This document shows positions 44,507 through 54,299 of a stretch of 64,000 nucleotides of DNA, in pieces; positions within the stretch are counted from its first letter, which is position 1, and each line of letters starts with the position of its first letter. Source of the stretch: Paenisporosarcina sp. OV554 (GTDB lineage Bacteria > Bacillota > Bacilli > Bacillales_A > Planococcaceae); the NCBI RefSeq assembly GCF_003058165.1, contig NZ_QBUC01000004.1, forward strand, positions 1 through 64,000. The letters are read 5' to 3'. Position numbers and translations under genes: made by a program. The notes beneath the pieces were generated by a model. That model searched no databases, had not been told where the DNA came from, and saw nothing but the letters and a program-made list of their open reading frames with translations.

Positions 44507-45076
44507 GTCTACTGATTAATTTTCACAATCATCAAGGCGTTAATTAGCAGTCCTAAAAGTTGTTTTATTTCTCCAAAAGCACCTCATTACCTTCGATGGG
44601 ATTGACGTGATGAAACATTTGATGCCTTCCTATAATGAATGTGCATTAGAAAAAATGCAAGTAGAGAAAGGTACCGTTGTAACGAACGATTTACAGTGCT
44701 TTGAGCGAGCGTGAAGGAGAGAATAATACGATGGAGCCATAACGCTTATAACGCTATCTGTTGGAGTGCTAAAGGGTGTGTCTGTAACTTGTTACATCTA
44801 AGTATTGATACACTTAATGGTTTTTTGATAGCAAAGAAACGCAACAAATTAGTAAAATCGAAAGATGGTTACCCTTATTTCTTATAGGTCTCAATTTCTG
44901 TGAAAACAGGATAGTCCAAGGAATGGTGTTAACATGCTAGTATACTTTATTATCGTAAAGATATGCTCACAAGACCGCGGGCAATCGTCCAAATCTGGCC
45001 AATGGCAGTCCGTTGAATCATAATAAAAACATCACACGTCCCACCCCTCCTTGAGGTGCCCCTATATATCATTTTG

Positions 45077-46774
45077 TCACATTGTAACTTTTTGTACTTG
45101 AAGCAATTGAACCATTAAATCTACAACAATTTTTTGATGGAGTGGATGAAATAAAGTTTTCAACTCCTTTGGCTTGGTTTTTTCATCTTCATTACGAACG
45201 GCAAAATATTCAATGTTTTGATAGATATATCCTTCTATAAATAGTTTTCCGTTTAATGCCTTAGATGCCTCATCAGCTGTCGAATGAGTGAAACCAGCAG
45301 GTACAAACTTGCAATTTGTCAATACCACTTCTTTAGAAATTTCTTTTACTTTATAGATTTTTTCTTCAAATAAAACATCTTTCTCCAAACAGATTTCAAT
45401 GTTATATTCTCCTAATACTACTGGAACTCTGATATTTAAGGACTCATGAGAAGGACATGTTTTATTTTCCCTTGTTTTCTTAGAACGTGAATCATGAATC
45501 GGAAACACAGCTGATTGATAATAATCATTTTTCTTTTTCGTATTCGTCCGATAAACATGATCAGGGTCAGTTAAAAATATGATTTCATGTGATTTAAAGC
45601 CAATCAATAGACAATATGGTTGTTCATGATAATAAGTTATAGTATCAATTAGTTTTGTATCTAATTTTGGAATTTGTTTGTTGTTAGGGTCAAGAAATTT
45701 AAATGTATCTTGAATCGTACTGCCAAAGATAGGAAGATGAAGGAAATTATCAATTTCTGCAAAAGTAGAAATTGGGATTTTTATAGTCATTGAGCGTACT
45801 CCTGCATATCTGTGACACTCATTAGCATCATTTTTATTAAGTTTAATTACATTATCTTCAGAAGCATCCCTTCTAGCAATATCTTCCACTGGCAGATGTT
45901 TCTCAAGCCGAGATGCTATCTCGCTTTTAAAAGCAGCATCCAATTGGTGATCAGACTCAAACTCAGATGATGCCTCCTGTTCTGACATTTGTTTCATTTG
46001 GACATCAAAATTAGATGCTACCTCGAGTTTTAACACATCATTTATTTGGAGGTTATGCTCAGGGGAAGTAGCAGAAATTGTACTACTGAAAATTGGGGGA
46101 TAAAGGAAATTATGAATTTTTTCGAAAGTTGAAAATGGAATTTTTATAGTCCTTGAACGTACTCCACCATGTTTATTAAGCTCATCAGCATAAGCGTTTT
46201 CATATCTATCATCATGTCCATCATATGTGATATCTGTGTGGTCTTCGCTGATACTGTTTGCTTCGAATAAAATATTCTTTCTAGAGAGATTACATTTTTT
46301 GCGGAATTTGGACCTTTTTTTCCTTTTGGATATTTCCCCCATATTTTCTTTTTCGACTGTGTCAACAGAGCATGACTTAATATCTGATTCGTAGATATCA
46401 TTTCTGTATTCTCTACTTCTTCTACGAAGACGACATTTTTTTCGTAATTTGGGCCTTTTTTTCCTTTTATGAGTTTTACTTAAATCATTTATTTCGAATA
46501 TGTCAAAAGAGCCTGGTTTAGTACTTGATTCGCAAATATCTTCTCTGTTTTCTGCACTCTCTTCAAGTATATGCGGAAAATCAGAAGTAACAGAAAACGT
46601 ATATACGTCTTTTTCTTTATAATTCATTTTCTGCATATCTTTATAATTAATCCATGGAATTGTGTCTTTCTGGTTTTTATGTTGATAATCGGGAGCAACA
46701 GAAAATGTAAATACGTCTTTTTGTTTGAAATTTACTCCCTGCATATCTTCATAGTTGATCCGTGGTGTTGTCAT
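45077..46774 (-). CDS. Long SPOCS-like protein with duplicated modules, paralogue 2
   Basis: 565 residues. The N-terminus has two copies of an INYEDMQ...KDVFTFSV unit, then two copies of a basic unit (KRKKRPKLRKKCRLRRR and KRKKRSKFRKKCNL), then two copies of a module RTIKIPFSTFEKIHNFLYPPIF, the second continuing into FLDPNN and YYHEQPYCLLIG. Only after these comes the SPOCS-like domain (IRVPVVLGEYNIEICLEKDV, LTNCKFVP, LFIEGYIYQNIEYF) and the end HQKIVVDLMVQLLQ. The order of modules is therefore opposite to that in the three 245-residue relatives. ATG follows AGGAGGG. Confidence 0.6.
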   Translation of the reverse strand: MTTPRINYEDMQGVNFKQKDVFTFSVAPDYQHKNQKDTIPWINYKDMQKMNYKEKDVYTFSVTSDFPHILEESAENREDICESSTKPGSFDIFEINDLSKTHKRKKRPKLRKKCRLRRRSREYRNDIYESDIKSCSVDTVEKENMGEISKRKKRSKFRKKCNLSRKNILFEANSISEDHTDITYDGHDDRYENAYADELNKHGGVRSRTIKIPFSTFEKIHNFLYPPIFSSTISATSPEHNLQINDVLKLEVASNFDVQMKQMSEQEASSEFESDHQLDAAFKSEIASRLEKHLPVEDIARRDASEDNVIKLNKNDANECHRYAGVRSMTIKIPISTFAEIDNFLHLPIFGSTIQDTFKFLDPNNKQIPKLDTKLIDTITYYHEQPYCLLIGFKSHEIIFLTDPDHVYRTNTKKKNDYYQSAVFPIHDSRSKKTRENKTCPSHESLNIRVPVVLGEYNIEICLEKDVLFEEKIYKVKEISKEVVLTNCKFVPAGFTHSTADEASKALNGKLFIEGYIYQNIEYFAVRNEDEKTKPKELKTLFHPLHQKIVVDLMVQLLQVQKVTM

Positions 46775-47676
46775 TATACCCTCCTTACCTACACGAATTG
46801 TTCCTTTATTTTTATTTAATGAGTTTTCTCAGCTTTTGTTACTCCGACTTTCGACTGTTTTTTGAAAATAACCCATCAAAAGCTTCTTTTTCATGCACGA
46901 AGACGTTGATTTAACAATGTTTGTATTTCTGGAATTCAAATGTATTGCCCAAAAACAAACTTATATATTTTTTATTAAAGACGTCTAACCCGAAAAAGAG
47001 ATGAAATATGTATTTGTTGAATCCAATCGATAAAAAGATTCTAGACAACTGATCCTAATGCAATAAAGAGCACTCACATTTCTAAAACCCGAATGGAAAA
47101 AATTGGCTGCCGTAATGGAAGAGCGATTAGTGATTCAAATTACTCTGTTTGAAGATGAAAAAGAATCACTGTGGCTACCGAACATGTCATGACTCAATCT
47201 TCTTATAAGCAAAAAGAGTTCTTGTGATTTTACACCTACTTAACAAGCTCTTGGCGGGAGCAGGGGTTGTTAAGTGTCTCATGACATTTGAAAAATCCTT
47301 CCAAGCCGCCTATATGTAAACTAAATGGAACATCTCTTCTTCACTCGTAATTCCAATAGATACTTCGTTTTTTCACAATATAGATAACCCCTATCGGCTA
47401 GATAGGGGTTTTTATTGAATGAAAATAATGATAATTAAAACGTATGAGAGGTATCACTAATATTTTGAAAAATACCCCCATTAGGGGATTGGGATATTAG
47501 GACTTACAATTGTGTTGTATGTGAAAAAGGTATATTCCAATGAATTGTATTAAATAAGCAAATAATTCATTTACTTTTCCTTTTTTAAAAGGAAAACAGA
47601 TACAATTCAAAGCATTCACATTGATGTTTGCTTAGCGGTTTTTTAAAGATTTGCTGGAGGTAAACCTATGAGGATT
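46775..47676. other. Intergenic, possible decayed gene
   Basis: No gene recognised. The stretch 47085-47170 looks partly coding on the plus strand (a TGGAAAAAATTGGCTGCC region) but is broken by stops. The terminator of paralogue 3 lies at 47386-47413. Confidence 0.4.
47386..47413 (-). terminator. Terminator of third SPOCS-like gene
   Basis: AACCCCTATC and GATAGGGGTT, same design as at 42968 and 48899, though 260 bases from the gene stop. Confidence 0.7.
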
Positions 47677-48417
47677 TTAACAGTCGCCTAGAGAATCAAC
47701 CCGAACTTGTTGTAATTGCAATAGTTTTAGAGTAAGGTCAAGTACAATTTTTTCGCGTAGAGTATCAAACGTGTTACCCGCACTTACAGCTTGTGGAGAA
47801 AAATCAAGTTCAAAGAAATTTGCACTAATTAACTCACAATATGGTTGCTCATTATAAAAAACACTATTTTCAAAGAAGTATTTATCTTGGCGTGGCGAGT
47901 CACCGGTTTTCGGATCAATAAATCGAGATCTACTTCCTGAAGATTCTCCTAAAATAGGATAAAGGAGAAAATCATCACCCTTGAGGTCTACAAAACCAGA
48001 GAATGGAACAGTAGCAATTCGATCACGAATTACTCCATTACAATCCGCTACAGCATATTCAATATCTTTGCGAATAAATCCTTCAATAAATAATTTGGCT
48101 CTTTTTACGGTAAAGACACCTGGGCATATTTCCTTACCAAAGTCACTAGGTACAAGTTCACATTGCGTTAAAAATACATCTTTTGATACTCTTTTAATTT
48201 CGACTGCTGGTGGATCAAGCGGAATATTTGCTTCTACCACGATTTGCATGGTGGTCTCTGCTAACACAGTTGGAACTTTAATAACTGGTTTAGAATCCTT
48301 GTGTAGGACACATGGTTTTACTTTTTCATCTTTTAAAGGTACATTTGTCGTTGCCTCTACCGGACAAGGAATAACAACTGGAGCATCCGTATATCTTGTT
48401 TTGTTATTTTGAGTCAT
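47677..48417 (-). CDS. SPOCS-like spore-surface protein, paralogue 3
   Basis: 246 residues and most similar to paralogue 1; long stretches including KIVLDLTLKLLQ, FYNEQPYCELISANFFELDFSPQ and IKVPTVLAETTMQIVVEANI are almost identical. Module order is CPVE segment, SPOCS-like domain, VPFSGF module, last strand. ATG at 48417 follows AGGAG at nine bases. The upstream 60 bp (TTAACAATTTGAAGAATGTAATG) resemble those of paralogue 1, so the promoter was duplicated with the gene. Confidence 0.6.
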   Translation of the reverse strand: MTQNNKTRYTDAPVVIPCPVEATTNVPLKDEKVKPCVLHKDSKPVIKVPTVLAETTMQIVVEANIPLDPPAVEIKRVSKDVFLTQCELVPSDFGKEICPGVFTVKRAKLFIEGFIRKDIEYAVADCNGVIRDRIATVPFSGFVDLKGDDFLLYPILGESSGSRSRFIDPKTGDSPRQDKYFFENSVFYNEQPYCELISANFFELDFSPQAVSAGNTFDTLREKIVLDLTLKLLQLQQVRVDSLGDC

Positions 48418-49017
48418 CAAATTCGTCTCCTTTCATTCTTTCAATTTTTTTCATTACATTCTTCAAATTGTTAACTCAAATCGAACGGTTAATGGGAACA
48501 CTCCTTTAGTTTATAAGCTTTAACTACTGTGTAACCTATTGAGCTCTTTTTAATATCTATTGTTTGACTTAATATAATAATCTACATTGTTAAAGTATGT
48601 TGCAAAAGGTATTCATGTATATGCGTATATAATAGGTATATTACTAATATTTGGTTCTGATGCAGAAAGCAATCTTAAGGGAAATTCTTAGGTCATATTA
48701 ATAGGCGAAAGTTCCATTTTTTTGCTATGGATTATCTTCCTATCCTACTACTGCCTTTTGTGGTAACCTCCTATTTATTAATCCGTTGGCGTTATTGTGC
48801 CGATGATTCATTAATTTAGTCTCCCTGTATGTATATTAATTAGAATTACTCTTATTCACTCGTAGTACCCTAAGATACTTCATTTTTCCACAATATAGAA
48901 AACCCCTATCGGTTGGTTAGATAGGGGTTTATAGAGGACCATTCTTGTTGAAGTTAACTTAGCGTATTGTTTTTCCAATTAGCTAACAGTACTCTTATTA
49001 GGAATTTAAACTTTAGC
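48418..49017. other. Intergenic between paralogues 3 and 4
   Basis: It holds the upstream region of paralogue 3, including the shared block around 48550-48680, and the paralogue 4 terminator at 48899-48932. No gene is visible. Confidence 0.45.
48899..48932 (-). terminator. Terminator of fourth SPOCS-like gene
   Basis: AAACCCCTATC and GATAGGGGTTT with loop GGTTGGTTA. Confidence 0.75.
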
Positions 49018-49755
49018 CTAGTGTCCTAAAGAATCAACTTTCACTTGTCGTATTTGTAAAACTTTTAGAGTAAGGTCTACTACAATTTTTTCTTGTAGGC
49101 TTCTAAACGTTTCACCCGCACGAACTGGATGTGGAGAAAAATCGAGTTCAAAGAAATTAGCACTAATTAACTCGCAATATGGTTGCTCATTATAAAAAAC
49201 GCTATTTTCAAAGAAGTATTTATCCTGGCGGGGAATATCACCATTTTTCGGATCAATAAATCGAGATCTACTGCTATCTGAGGATCCACCTAAAATTGGG
49301 AAAATCAGAAAATCATCACCCTTGAGGTCTGCGAAACCAGAAAATGGAACAGTAGCAATTCGATCACGAATAACTCCATTACAATCCGCAGTAGCATATT
49401 CAATATCTTTGCGAATAAATCCTTCAATAAATAATTTCGCTCTTGTTACTTTTCGGACACCTGGGCATTTATCATCGCTAAATTTTACAGGTACAAGTTT
49501 ACATTGCGTTAGAAATACATCTTTTAACACTCTTTTAATTTCTACTGCTGGTGGATCAAGTGGAATATTTGCTTCTACCACGATTTGAATGGTGGTCTCT
49601 GCTAATACAACTGGAATTTTAATTATCGGCTTAGAATCTTTGTGAAGGACACAAGGTTTTGCTTTTTCATCTTTTAATGGTATTAGTGTCGTTGCCTCTA
49701 CCGGACAAGGAATAATTGGACAATCCCCATTATCTGTACCATCTTGTTGACTCAT
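49018..49755 (-). CDS. SPOCS-like spore-surface protein, paralogue 4
   Basis: 245 residues with the same architecture as paralogues 1 and 3: CPVEATTLIPLKDEKAKPC, SPOCS-like domain (IKIPVVLAETTIQIVVEANI to LFIEGFIRKDIEYA), VPFSGFADLKG module with FYNEQPYCELISANFFELDF, and final strand EKIVVDLTLKVLQ. It differs mainly in the insert after LVPVKFSDDKCPG. ATG at 49755 follows GGAGGAG. First of the four in the direction of transcription. Confidence 0.6.
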   Translation of the reverse strand: MSQQDGTDNGDCPIIPCPVEATTLIPLKDEKAKPCVLHKDSKPIIKIPVVLAETTIQIVVEANIPLDPPAVEIKRVLKDVFLTQCKLVPVKFSDDKCPGVRKVTRAKLFIEGFIRKDIEYATADCNGVIRDRIATVPFSGFADLKGDDFLIFPILGGSSDSSRSRFIDPKNGDIPRQDKYFFENSVFYNEQPYCELISANFFELDFSPHPVRAGETFRSLQEKIVVDLTLKVLQIRQVKVDSLGH

Positions 49756-50017
49756 AAAAATCTCCTCCATTTATTCTTTCTCATTACTTTTTTAAAATAT
49801 GTTGTCTAAGACATAAATGTCTGAGCGTATATAATAGGCATATCAATATTTATTTTTTTAATACAGAAAACTTTTTCTATAAAAGTTGTTGTATTAGGTC
49901 TTTAACATGCATGGAGATCCGTGCAAAAATTATTTCAGGGGTATTGTTATTTGTGAATTTGCCATCGTCCTTAACCAGTTGGAGTACGATTCTGAGTATT
50001 AAAGAAAAAACAAATTA

Positions 50018-50044
50018 AAAAAAGCACCGCCAAAGCGATGCTTT
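50018..50044 (-). terminator. Terminator of the M42 peptidase gene
   Basis: AAAGCACCGC and GCGATGCTTT with loop CAAA; A run on the left gives T on the minus strand. The rest of 49756-50054 holds the upstream region of paralogue 4. Confidence 0.6.
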
Positions 50045-50054
50045 ACTGAAGCAT

Positions 50055-51143
50055 TTATTCAAAAATAATTTGGTTAACCGTGTCTCGATCTAGTTTTTTG
50101 ATCACTGCAACAATTAATTTCACAGCATTTTCGTAATCATCACGATGTAAAATTCCTGCATGAGAGTGAATATAGCGTGTGGCAATACCGATTGCTAAAG
50201 AAGGAACTCCATTCGCTGTTAAATGAATTGCACCAGCATCTGTTCCACCGCCAGGAATTGATTCAAACTGGAAAGGAATATCGTTTTCTTTTGCTGTGTC
50301 GACGACTAAATCACGAAGTCCTTTATGAGAAACCATAGATGCATCAAACAAAACGATTTGAGGACCCGCACCCATTTTACTTGTTGATTCCTTTGCCGTG
50401 ATTCCTGGAGTATCTCCAGCAATACCGACATCAACTGCGAAACCGATGTCTGGTTTGATTTTTGTAGCAGCGGTACGTGCACCACGTAATCCAACTTCTT
50501 CTTGAGCTGCTCCAACACCATAAACGATATTTGGATGCTTCTCATCTTTTAACGCTTTTAATACATCAATTGCAATAGCACAGCCAATGCGGTTATCCCA
50601 TGCTTTTGCAAGAAGTAATTTGTCATTGTTCATGACAGTAAATTCGAAATATGGAGTTACCATATCTCCTGGTGAAACGCCCCACTCCATTGCTTCTTCT
50701 TTTGTAGAAGCACCGATATCAATAAACATATCTTTAATGTCCACTGGCTTTTTACGCGCTTCTGGTGAAAGAATATGAGGTGGTTTAGACCCAATGACAC
50801 CTATAATTGATTCACCCTTACGTGTAACGATGGTAACTCGTTGTGCTAGCATTACTTGTGACCACCAGCCTCCAACTGTTTGGAACTTTAGGAACCCTTT
50901 AGAGTCAATTTGTGTAATCATGAAGCCAACTTCATCTAGATGTCCAGCAACCATAATTTTCGGTCCATTAGCATCTCCGACTTTTTCAGCGATTAAGCTT
51001 CCTAAGTTGTCCGTATCCATACGGTCAGCAAATGGCTCTATGTATTTTCGCATTACATCGCGAGCTTCACGTTCATTACCAGGTATCGCCTTCGCATCTG
51101 TCAATTCTTTTAGCATAGTTAATGTAGAATCAAGCTTTGTCAT
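50055..51143 (-). CDS. ysdC: M42-family metallo-aminopeptidase (YsdC homologue)
   Basis: 362-residue cytoplasmic peptidase of the M42 glutamyl aminopeptidase/cellulase-M family. Metal ligands are in [30 protein letters not shown] and [11 protein letters not shown], and [11 protein letters not shown] near the end. The PA-like insert lies around residues 85-165. It is expected to form a large tetrahedral dodecamer; substrate is not predicted. Its place next to ysdB-ysdA is conserved. Confidence 0.93.
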   Translation of the reverse strand: MTKLDSTLTMLKELTDAKAIPGNEREARDVMRKYIEPFADRMDTDNLGSLIAEKVGDANGPKIMVAGHLDEVGFMITQIDSKGFLKFQTVGGWWSQVMLAQRVTIVTRKGESIIGVIGSKPPHILSPEARKKPVDIKDMFIDIGASTKEEAMEWGVSPGDMVTPYFEFTVMNNDKLLLAKAWDNRIGCAIAIDVLKALKDEKHPNIVYGVGAAQEEVGLRGARTAATKIKPDIGFAVDVGIAGDTPGITAKESTSKMGAGPQIVLFDASMVSHKGLRDLVVDTAKENDIPFQFESIPGGGTDAGAIHLTANGVPSLAIGIATRYIHSHAGILHRDDYENAVKLIVAVIKKLDRDTVNQIIFE

Positions 51144-51214
51144 TATTTCGTCCTCCTAAATATAAACTACAAAGTTTATTATAATGTAAACGTCTTCAAT
51201 ATTCAAAATATTCT

Positions 51215-51700
51215 TCAATAACCAGAACGTTGACGCTCATAATTTTTTTCATTTTTATCAAGATATGCTTTAATAATTTGTTCATGTGTAAAGCCAAGAT
51301 TTGATGCCACTGCTCCATATCTTCTCCATACTTCTTCGTAATTAGCCATCGTTGGATTTTGCAAAAATTGATTTATCGACGCCTGGGTATGTATAAATAA
51401 CAACGTAAGTGACTCATCCTCAAAATGTAGTGGCCAATTTTGCAAGCCGTCTAACTCCTTTTCAATACCAAGAGATAATAAAAAGTGAATCGAATCGACA
51501 TACTCTTCTAAAATGACTTCTTTCTCAGATGGCCCTTTTGAGCTCCAAAATTTAAAGCAACGTGTTTCATTTGCTAACTCCGCTAGTTCAACAAGTAGTG
51601 CAAGACCTTTTTCAAGAAACACATCATGTGAAATGTTTTTTTCAGTTTGAATATATGTATCAAGAGATTTTTGCATATCAAAAAGGGATTGTAATTTCAT
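51215..51700 (-). CDS. dUTP diphosphatase, all-alpha (dUTPase_2) type
   Basis: 161-residue dimeric all-alpha NTP pyrophosphatase of the MazG-like dUTPase group. The metal-binding helices show LVELAELANETRCFKFW and EEYVDSIHFLLSLG. It would hydrolyse dUTP and limit uracil in DNA. ATG at 51700 follows GGAGGC; longer in-frame starts lack a site. B. subtilis does not have this gene at this place. Confidence 0.85.
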   Translation of the reverse strand: MKLQSLFDMQKSLDTYIQTEKNISHDVFLEKGLALLVELAELANETRCFKFWSSKGPSEKEVILEEYVDSIHFLLSLGIEKELDGLQNWPLHFEDESLTLLFIHTQASINQFLQNPTMANYEEVWRRYGAVASNLGFTHEQIIKAYLDKNEKNYERQRSGY

Positions 51701-51799
51701 ATTAAATTGCCTCCAGTATAAAAATTTCATAATTCTTGAAACCAATGAACACGGTTATCCGTATACTATAATAACATGTCTGCCCGAGGGGGGTTCATA

Positions 51800-52183
51800 A
51801 TGATAGTTATATTAATTCGATTTTTGATTCTCGCTCTTCTTGTTTACATATTTTATCGCGGATTCGCTTATTTACTGGATCCCAAACGAAAATTGGATGA
51901 TGCATACGGGAAGGGTTCATACTATTTTTATGATGATGTGAAAAACGCACGGAAGAATTTTTTCATTTCTTATAAAGGAGCATTATTCGAGGGAGAGAAA
52001 TATTTAGGTACAACTGATAATGCTTTTGAAGTTGTCTCAATCTTTGTGTGGGCTAAAGACACCATGAAATTACAAGGCTTCACACGGGATGATTTCTTAT
52101 TTCTTGAAAAAGAAATTTTGATGAACTACCCTGTCGCAGACATTGGCTGGAAAAACCCAATTGAACAATTGATGAAAAAATAA
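51800..52183 (+). CDS. ysdB: YsdB-like small membrane-associated protein
   Basis: 127 residues. One N-terminal hydrophobic span (VILIRFLILALLVYIFYRGF) is followed by a soluble domain with LDDAYGKGSYYFYDDVKNARKNFFISYKGALFEGEKYLG. It matches B. subtilis YsdB, a sigma-W regulon member of unknown function, in sequence and place. ATG at 51800 follows GAGGGGGG. Confidence 0.85.
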   Translation: MIVILIRFLILALLVYIFYRGFAYLLDPKRKLDDAYGKGSYYFYDDVKNARKNFFISYKGALFEGEKYLGTTDNAFEVVSIFVWAKDTMKLQGFTRDDFLFLEKEILMNYPVADIGWKNPIEQLMKK

Positions 52184-52195
52184 ATAATCCCCTTA

Positions 52196-52224
52196 CCCGA
52201 CATAGAAACTGTGTCGGGTTTTTC
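52196..52224 (+). terminator. Terminator of ysdB
   Basis: CCCGACA and TGTCGGG with a nine-base loop and TTTTTCT. Confidence 0.85.
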
Positions 52225-52233
52225 TATTTTGTC

Positions 52234-52560
52234 TATGAGCGGATTCGTGTCGACTATGCGCGCAAAAGACATGGCTATGCGCGGTTCTCTGCCGGCTATG
52301 AGCGGTTTAACCACACAGGGACATCCAACAACGGTGGATGTCCTTAACAAATTAGCTTTTTTAGTTTTCGATATCTATGTGATGAATTTTTCTATGAGCG
52401 GATTCGTGTCGACTATGCGCGCAAAAGACATAGCTACGCGCGAATCTTTGTCGACTATGAGCGGTTCTCTGTCGACTATAAGCGGTTTAACCACACAGGG
52501 ACATCCAACAACGGTGGATGTCCTTAACAAATTAGCTTTTCTAGTTTTCGATATCTATGC
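52234..52560. repeat. 21-bp-period intergenic array with hairpin, duplicated cassette
   Basis: Four units start at 52234, 52255, 52276 and 52297 (core TATGAGCGG or TATGCGCG, often ending GTCGAC), followed by hairpin GGACATCC/GGATGTCC (52319-52343) and about 50 bp of A/T-rich sequence. The whole cassette repeats with five units from 52393 to 52477 and hairpin 52499-52523; about 80 bp around the hairpins are almost identical. It lies between the convergent genes ysdB and ysdA. Confidence 0.9.
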
Positions 52561-52589
52561 GTGGTTCTCTCAATTCAACACGCGAATCG

Positions 52590-52655
52590 AAAAAAGCCTG
52601 GCTCATCAAAGGAACTGGACATTTTTAAATCCACTTCACGTTAAGACTCCAGGCA
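52590..52655 (-). terminator. Terminator of ysdA
   Basis: On the minus strand GCCTGG pairs with CCAGGC followed by six T, across a long loop. Confidence 0.55.
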
Positions 52656-52664
52656 TTCATATCA

Positions 52665-52946
52665 TTACATATCTTTTAATAAGGGTGTTGCCCAAATCAA
52701 TAACGCAACATGTGCGATGGCTAATAAGGTAAATCCGATGCGAAATGACATATGTTTTGTTTTATGACGGAAGGTAATCATCCCGAGGTAAGCACCCACG
52801 CCTCCTCCAAGAATTGCGAGTTTCCATAATGTACGTTCTGGTACTCTGCGATTGTTTGCTTTAGCTGCAGATTTGTCATGTCCCATTGTAAAGAATGCGA
52901 CGATTGACATGACAACAAAAAAGCCAATGAAAATGATATGTATCAT
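52665..52946 (-). CDS. ysdA: DUF1294 membrane protein (YsdA homologue)
   Basis: 93 residues with about three hydrophobic spans. The DUF1294 motif GHDKSAAKANNRRVPERTLWKLAILGGGVGAYLGM is intact, then TFRHKTKHMSFRIGF. Function unknown. The order ysdB-ysdA-rplT is as in B. subtilis. Confidence 0.88.
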   Translation of the reverse strand: MIHIIFIGFFVVMSIVAFFTMGHDKSAAKANNRRVPERTLWKLAILGGGVGAYLGMITFRHKTKHMSFRIGFTLLAIAHVALLIWATPLLKDM

Positions 52947-53014
52947 ATAAACTTCCTCCTAAGAAAATCATAATATGATTATACTATTAAACGTCTATCC
53001 CTAAAAAGATCCGT

Positions 53015-53048
53015 AAAAAAAGGCTGATGGATTATCCATCAGCCTTTA
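53015..53048 (-). terminator. Terminator of infC-rpmI-rplT
   Basis: AAAAGGCTGATGGAT and ATCCATCAGCCTTT; T run on the minus strand. Confidence 0.9.
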
Positions 53049-53059
53049 AGTGTTCGAAA

Positions 53060-53419
53060 TTAGTTGTTCATTGATTTTTTAGCAGCATCTGCTAATTGAG
53101 TGAATGATGCTGGATCTGTAACAGCTAATTCAGCTAACATTTTACGGTTAACTTCGATATTAGCTAATTTCAATCCGTGCATTAAACGGCTGTAAGAAAG
53201 ACCATTCATACGTGCTGCCGCGTTGATACGAGTAATCCATAATCTACGGAAGTTACGTTTTTTGTTACGACGGTCACGGTATGCATACATACCTGATTTC
53301 ATAACTGCTTGGTTTGCTACTTTATATAATAATTTCTTAGCGCCATAATAACCTTTTGCTAATTTTAAGACTTTATTACGACGTCTTTTAGTGACTGGTG
53401 TGCTTTTTACGCGTGGCAT
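53060..53419 (-). CDS. rplT: 50S ribosomal protein L20
   Basis: 119 residues. The basic N-terminus [29 protein letters not shown] and the globular part [29 protein letters not shown] are typical. L20 is an early assembly protein and also the repressor of its own operon through the leader upstream of infC. Confidence 0.98.
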   Translation of the reverse strand: MPRVKSTPVTKRRRNKVLKLAKGYYGAKKLLYKVANQAVMKSGMYAYRDRRNKKRNFRRLWITRINAAARMNGLSYSRLMHGLKLANIEVNRKMLAELAVTDPASFTQLADAAKKSMNN

Positions 53420-53464
53420 AATAATTACCTCCTGCTATTATTTCGAACAATTAAATTTCGAGTA

Positions 53465-53665
53465 TTATTTCATGTAAGCGATTAGTGATTTGATACGTTT
53501 GTAATCTCCAGATGAAACAAGTCCACCTTTACGTAGTTTACGTTTAGCTTTAGTTGACTTGTTTGCGAATAAGTGACTGCGATATGCACTTGCACGTCTT
53601 AGTTTTCCAGAGCCAGTCTTTTTAAAACGCTTCGCTGCTCCGCGGTGAGTTTTCATTTTTGGCAT
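53465..53665 (-). CDS. rpmI: 50S ribosomal protein L35
   Basis: 66 residues, very basic: [20 protein letters not shown], then [21 protein letters not shown]. Between infC and rplT as usual, with a good AGGAGG site. Confidence 0.98.
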   Translation of the reverse strand: MPKMKTHRGAAKRFKKTGSGKLRRASAYRSHLFANKSTKAKRKLRKGGLVSSGDYKRIKSLIAYMK

Positions 53666-53694
53666 GTCGAATTCCTCCTAAACTGTCGTCAATC

Positions 53695-54213
53695 TTACTT
53701 TTTCTCGTTCTTCGGTTGAAGAATCAAGAACATGCTGCGGCCTTCCATTTTCGGTTTTTGTTCAACCGTGGCTACCTCAGTACAAGCTTCTGCAAAGCGA
53801 TCTAATACGCGTTGGCCGATTTCTTTGTGCGTAATTGCACGACCTTTAAAACGAATAGAAGCTTTGACTTTGTCGCCTTTTTCAAGGAACTTGATCGCAT
53901 TACGAAGTTTCGTTTGGAAATCATGTTCATCGATTGTTGGGCTCAAACGAACCTCTTTTAATACGATAATCTTTTGATTTTTACGAGTTTCGCGATCTTT
54001 CTTTTGATTCTCAAACTTGAATTTACCATAGTCCATGATACGAGCAACTGGTGGCTTGGCTTGAGGGGCCACAAGGACAAGATCCAAATTAACGTTAGCG
54101 GCAATTTCAAGCGCTTCGAAACGTGTTTTAACTCCTAATTGTTCACCGTTTTGGTCGATAATTCGAAGTTCACGTGCGCGAATACCATCATTTACATACA
54201 TGTCTTTGCTAAT
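53695..54213 (-). CDS. infC: Translation initiation factor IF-3 (AUU start)
   Basis: 172 residues. N-domain [19 protein letters not shown]-type segment, linker [11 protein letters not shown] and C-domain [21 protein letters not shown] are intact. The start is ATT at 54213, with GGAGGTG seven bases upstream, giving [18 protein letters not shown] start codons in infC are known and allow IF-3 to control its own translation. A longer ATG-started frame (54258) runs into the leader and is rejected. First gene of infC-rpmI-rplT. Confidence 0.95.
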   Translation of the reverse strand: MSKDMYVNDGIRARELRIIDQNGEQLGVKTRFEALEIAANVNLDLVLVAPQAKPPVARIMDYGKFKFENQKKDRETRKNQKIIVLKEVRLSPTIDEHDFQTKLRNAIKFLEKGDKVKASIRFKGRAITHKEIGQRVLDRFAEACTEVATVEQKPKMEGRSMFLILQPKNEKK

Positions 54214-54299
54214 AGTAATCCACCTCCAGATAGTGTCGCGAATACATGGTTTGGGCATATTGCTTATTGAAGACTTTCAATAAATCAGTTACGCCGTTC

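Larger units (their letters stand above)
43852..45076. other. Long intergenic with hairpins and a repeated upstream module
   Basis: No gene recognised. The first 300 bp upstream of paralogue 1 include a block around 44045-44160 (GCATATATAATAGGTAT and TTTGATGCAGAAAG) that recurs upstream of paralogue 3 (48550-48680) and partly paralogue 4 (49820-49870). Two terminators follow at 44228-44266 (CAGATTTAAGGTA arms) and 44471-44506 (AAACCCGTTGGC arms). The part 44600-44760 may be a decayed gene. Confidence 0.45.

Noticed and set aside
52211-52732. 173-residue plus-strand ORF across the 52-kb array
   Set aside because: Same cause as above; it also runs antisense into the conserved ysdA gene.
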